From: Variovorax sp. JS1663
GTDB taxonomy: Bacteria; Pseudomonadota; Gammaproteobacteria; Burkholderiales; Burkholderiaceae_C
DNA length: 64,000 bases
Direction of reading: 5' to 3'
Assembly (NCBI RefSeq): GCF_002157355.1
Contig: NZ_LYMK01000006.1
Coordinates: 1-64,000, forward strand
Shown: piece by piece, positions 63,208-64,000 of the stretch
Layout of the letters: every line of letters starts with the position of its first letter
Position numbering within the stretch: position 1 is the first letter of the stretch
Position numbers and translations under genes: made by a program
The notes under the pieces: generated by a model
The model's input: only the letters and a program-made list of their open reading frames with translations
Database searches by the model: none
What the model was told of the DNA's origin: nothing

Positions 63208-64000
63208 TCATGCTTCTACCGGGATGGCAATGCGTACGCGGTAGGACATCTGGTCCATCCCGGCGCTGAACTGCGCCTGCACGTCATGGAGCAGGCGCAG
63301 CCGGTCGCGCACGTTGCCCAGCGCGATGCCGTGGCCGCGCGGCAGGGGCTGGTCGGCCCAGCGCAGTGGCGGCAGGCTGTTGACCACCTCGATCACCACC
63401 ATGCTGCCGCGGCGCTCGGTACGGATGCGGATCTTCGCACCGTCCGGGCTGGGCTCGACGCCATGCTTGACCGCGTTCTCCACCAGCGGCTGCAGCAGCA
63501 GCGGCGGCAGGCGCGCCGTATTGGCCGCGGGGTCGACGTCCCAGCGGATGCGCAGCCGCTCGCCGAAGCGCACCTGCTCGATGGCGAGGTAGCGCTCGGC
63601 CAGCGCGATCTCGTCGGCCAGCGTGACCGATTCACCCTCATCGGCCAGTGCGCGGCGGAACAGCTCGCTCAGGTCTTCCAGCATGGCCTCGGCCTTGGCC
63701 GGCTCCTCGCGCACCAGGGCGATGGCGCTGTTCAAGGTGTTGAAAAGGAAATGCGGCCGGATGCGCGACTGCAGCTCCGTCAGCCGCGCCGTCATGGTCG
63801 CCGGCGTCTGGCCGCGCGCGCGCAGCACCAGCGCGGCCATCACCAGCGCGGCGAACATCGCGCCGGCCAGTGCGCTGGCGATCCAGGGCGCACTGCCGAG
63901 CACGCCGGTCAGCCGCAGCAGCCCGCAGCCATAGAGCCCGGCCAGCGCGCCCAGCAGCGCACCGGCGCCGTACTGCGCGGTGCGCGGCAGCCGGCCCAGC
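63208..64000 (-). CDS. Sensor histidine kinase, LytS/AlgZ-like (5' end outside window)
   Basis: The frame is open to the window edge; the visible C-terminal 263 codons contain at least two hydrophobic segments near the edge and then a His_kinase domain with RIRPHFLFNTLNS, the LytS/AlgZ-type phosphoacceptor motif, and an ATPase part with LLLQPLVENAVKHG and GIALGNVRDRLRLLH. It lacks the DHp box of classical kinases, as expected for this family. The partner is the LytTR regulator one base downstream. The N-terminal sensor lies outside the window. Confidence 0.92.
   Translation of the reverse strand, partial: LGRLPRTAQYGAGALLGALAGLYGCGLLRLTGVLGSAPWIASALAGAMFAALVMAALVLRARGQTPATMTARLTELQSRIRPHFLFNTLNSAIALVREEPAKAEAMLEDLSELFRRALADEGESVTLADEIALAERYLAIEQVRFGERLRIRWDVDPAANTARLPPLLLQPLVENAVKHGVEPSPDGAKIRIRTERRGSMVVIEVVNSLPPLRWADQPLPRGHGIALGNVRDRLRLLHDVQAQFSAGMDQMSYRVRIAIPVEA

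Overview
The window is ordinary, densely packed bacterial chromosome of high GC content (about 65-70% by eye). It most likely comes from a betaproteobacterium of the order Burkholderiales, probably Comamonadaceae and Variovorax-like. That placement is inferred from gene order (fimV-truA-trpF-trpB-trpA-accD; fab cluster-rpoE-mucA-mucB-mucD-lepA-lepB-rnc-era-recO-pdxJ-acpS-nagZ; hemC-hemD-hemX-hemY opposite ppc) and from short dispersed palindromes. No sequence search was possible. I see no rRNA, tRNA, CRISPR array, transposase or prophage.

Layout. 1-5923 (+): fimV 3' end, truA, the trpFBA genes and accD. 5933-10068: a YggT membrane protein (-), a Lon-substrate-domain protein, lysS and an overlapping YegD-like Hsp70 (+). 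10095-17969 (-): a long operon read from right to left: lepA, lepB, a DUF4845 protein, rnc, era, recO, pdxJ, acpS, nagZ, with 4-base start/stop overlaps between most members. 18492-22941 (-): the envelope-stress module rpoE-mucA-mucB-mucD preceded by a small membrane protein. 22955-29432 (-): fatty-acid and phospholipid genes fabF, acpP, fabG, fabD, fabH, plsX with rpmF and a DUF177 protein. 29471-31964 (+): Maf, a tetrapyrrole-methylase-family methyltransferase and an MFS transporter. 31973-35080 (-): an S49 peptidase, a Rieske protein, a HAD phosphatase and rluC. 35621-38572 (+): rne behind a structured 540-base leader.

39116-52977 is an exopolysaccharide locus. A plus-strand operon encodes an initiating sugar-phosphate transferase, ManC-type GDP-mannose synthesis, GDP-fucose synthase, three glycosyltransferases and a polymerase-like membrane protein. 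The export and kinase genes wza-wzb-wzc converge on it from the minus strand. A lower-GC gene for an OLD-like ATPase/TOPRIM protein sits between the two arms (47180-49003) and is the best candidate for acquired DNA or a defence gene. The right end carries hemY, hemX, hemD, hemC (-), ppc and a LysR regulator (+), then an AI-2E family transporter and an AlgZ/AlgR-like LytTR two-component pair (-), whose kinase runs off the window.

Points for follow-up: the OLD-like gene; a leucine-rich leader ORF that overlaps an intrinsic terminator and stops on the lepA start codon; a strong hairpin abutting the plsX start codon; the rne leader; and two nested palindromes over the likely wza promoter. RpoE-Muc, AlgZR-like and exopolysaccharide genes all lie in the same 64 kb, which suggests, but does not show, a regulatory link.
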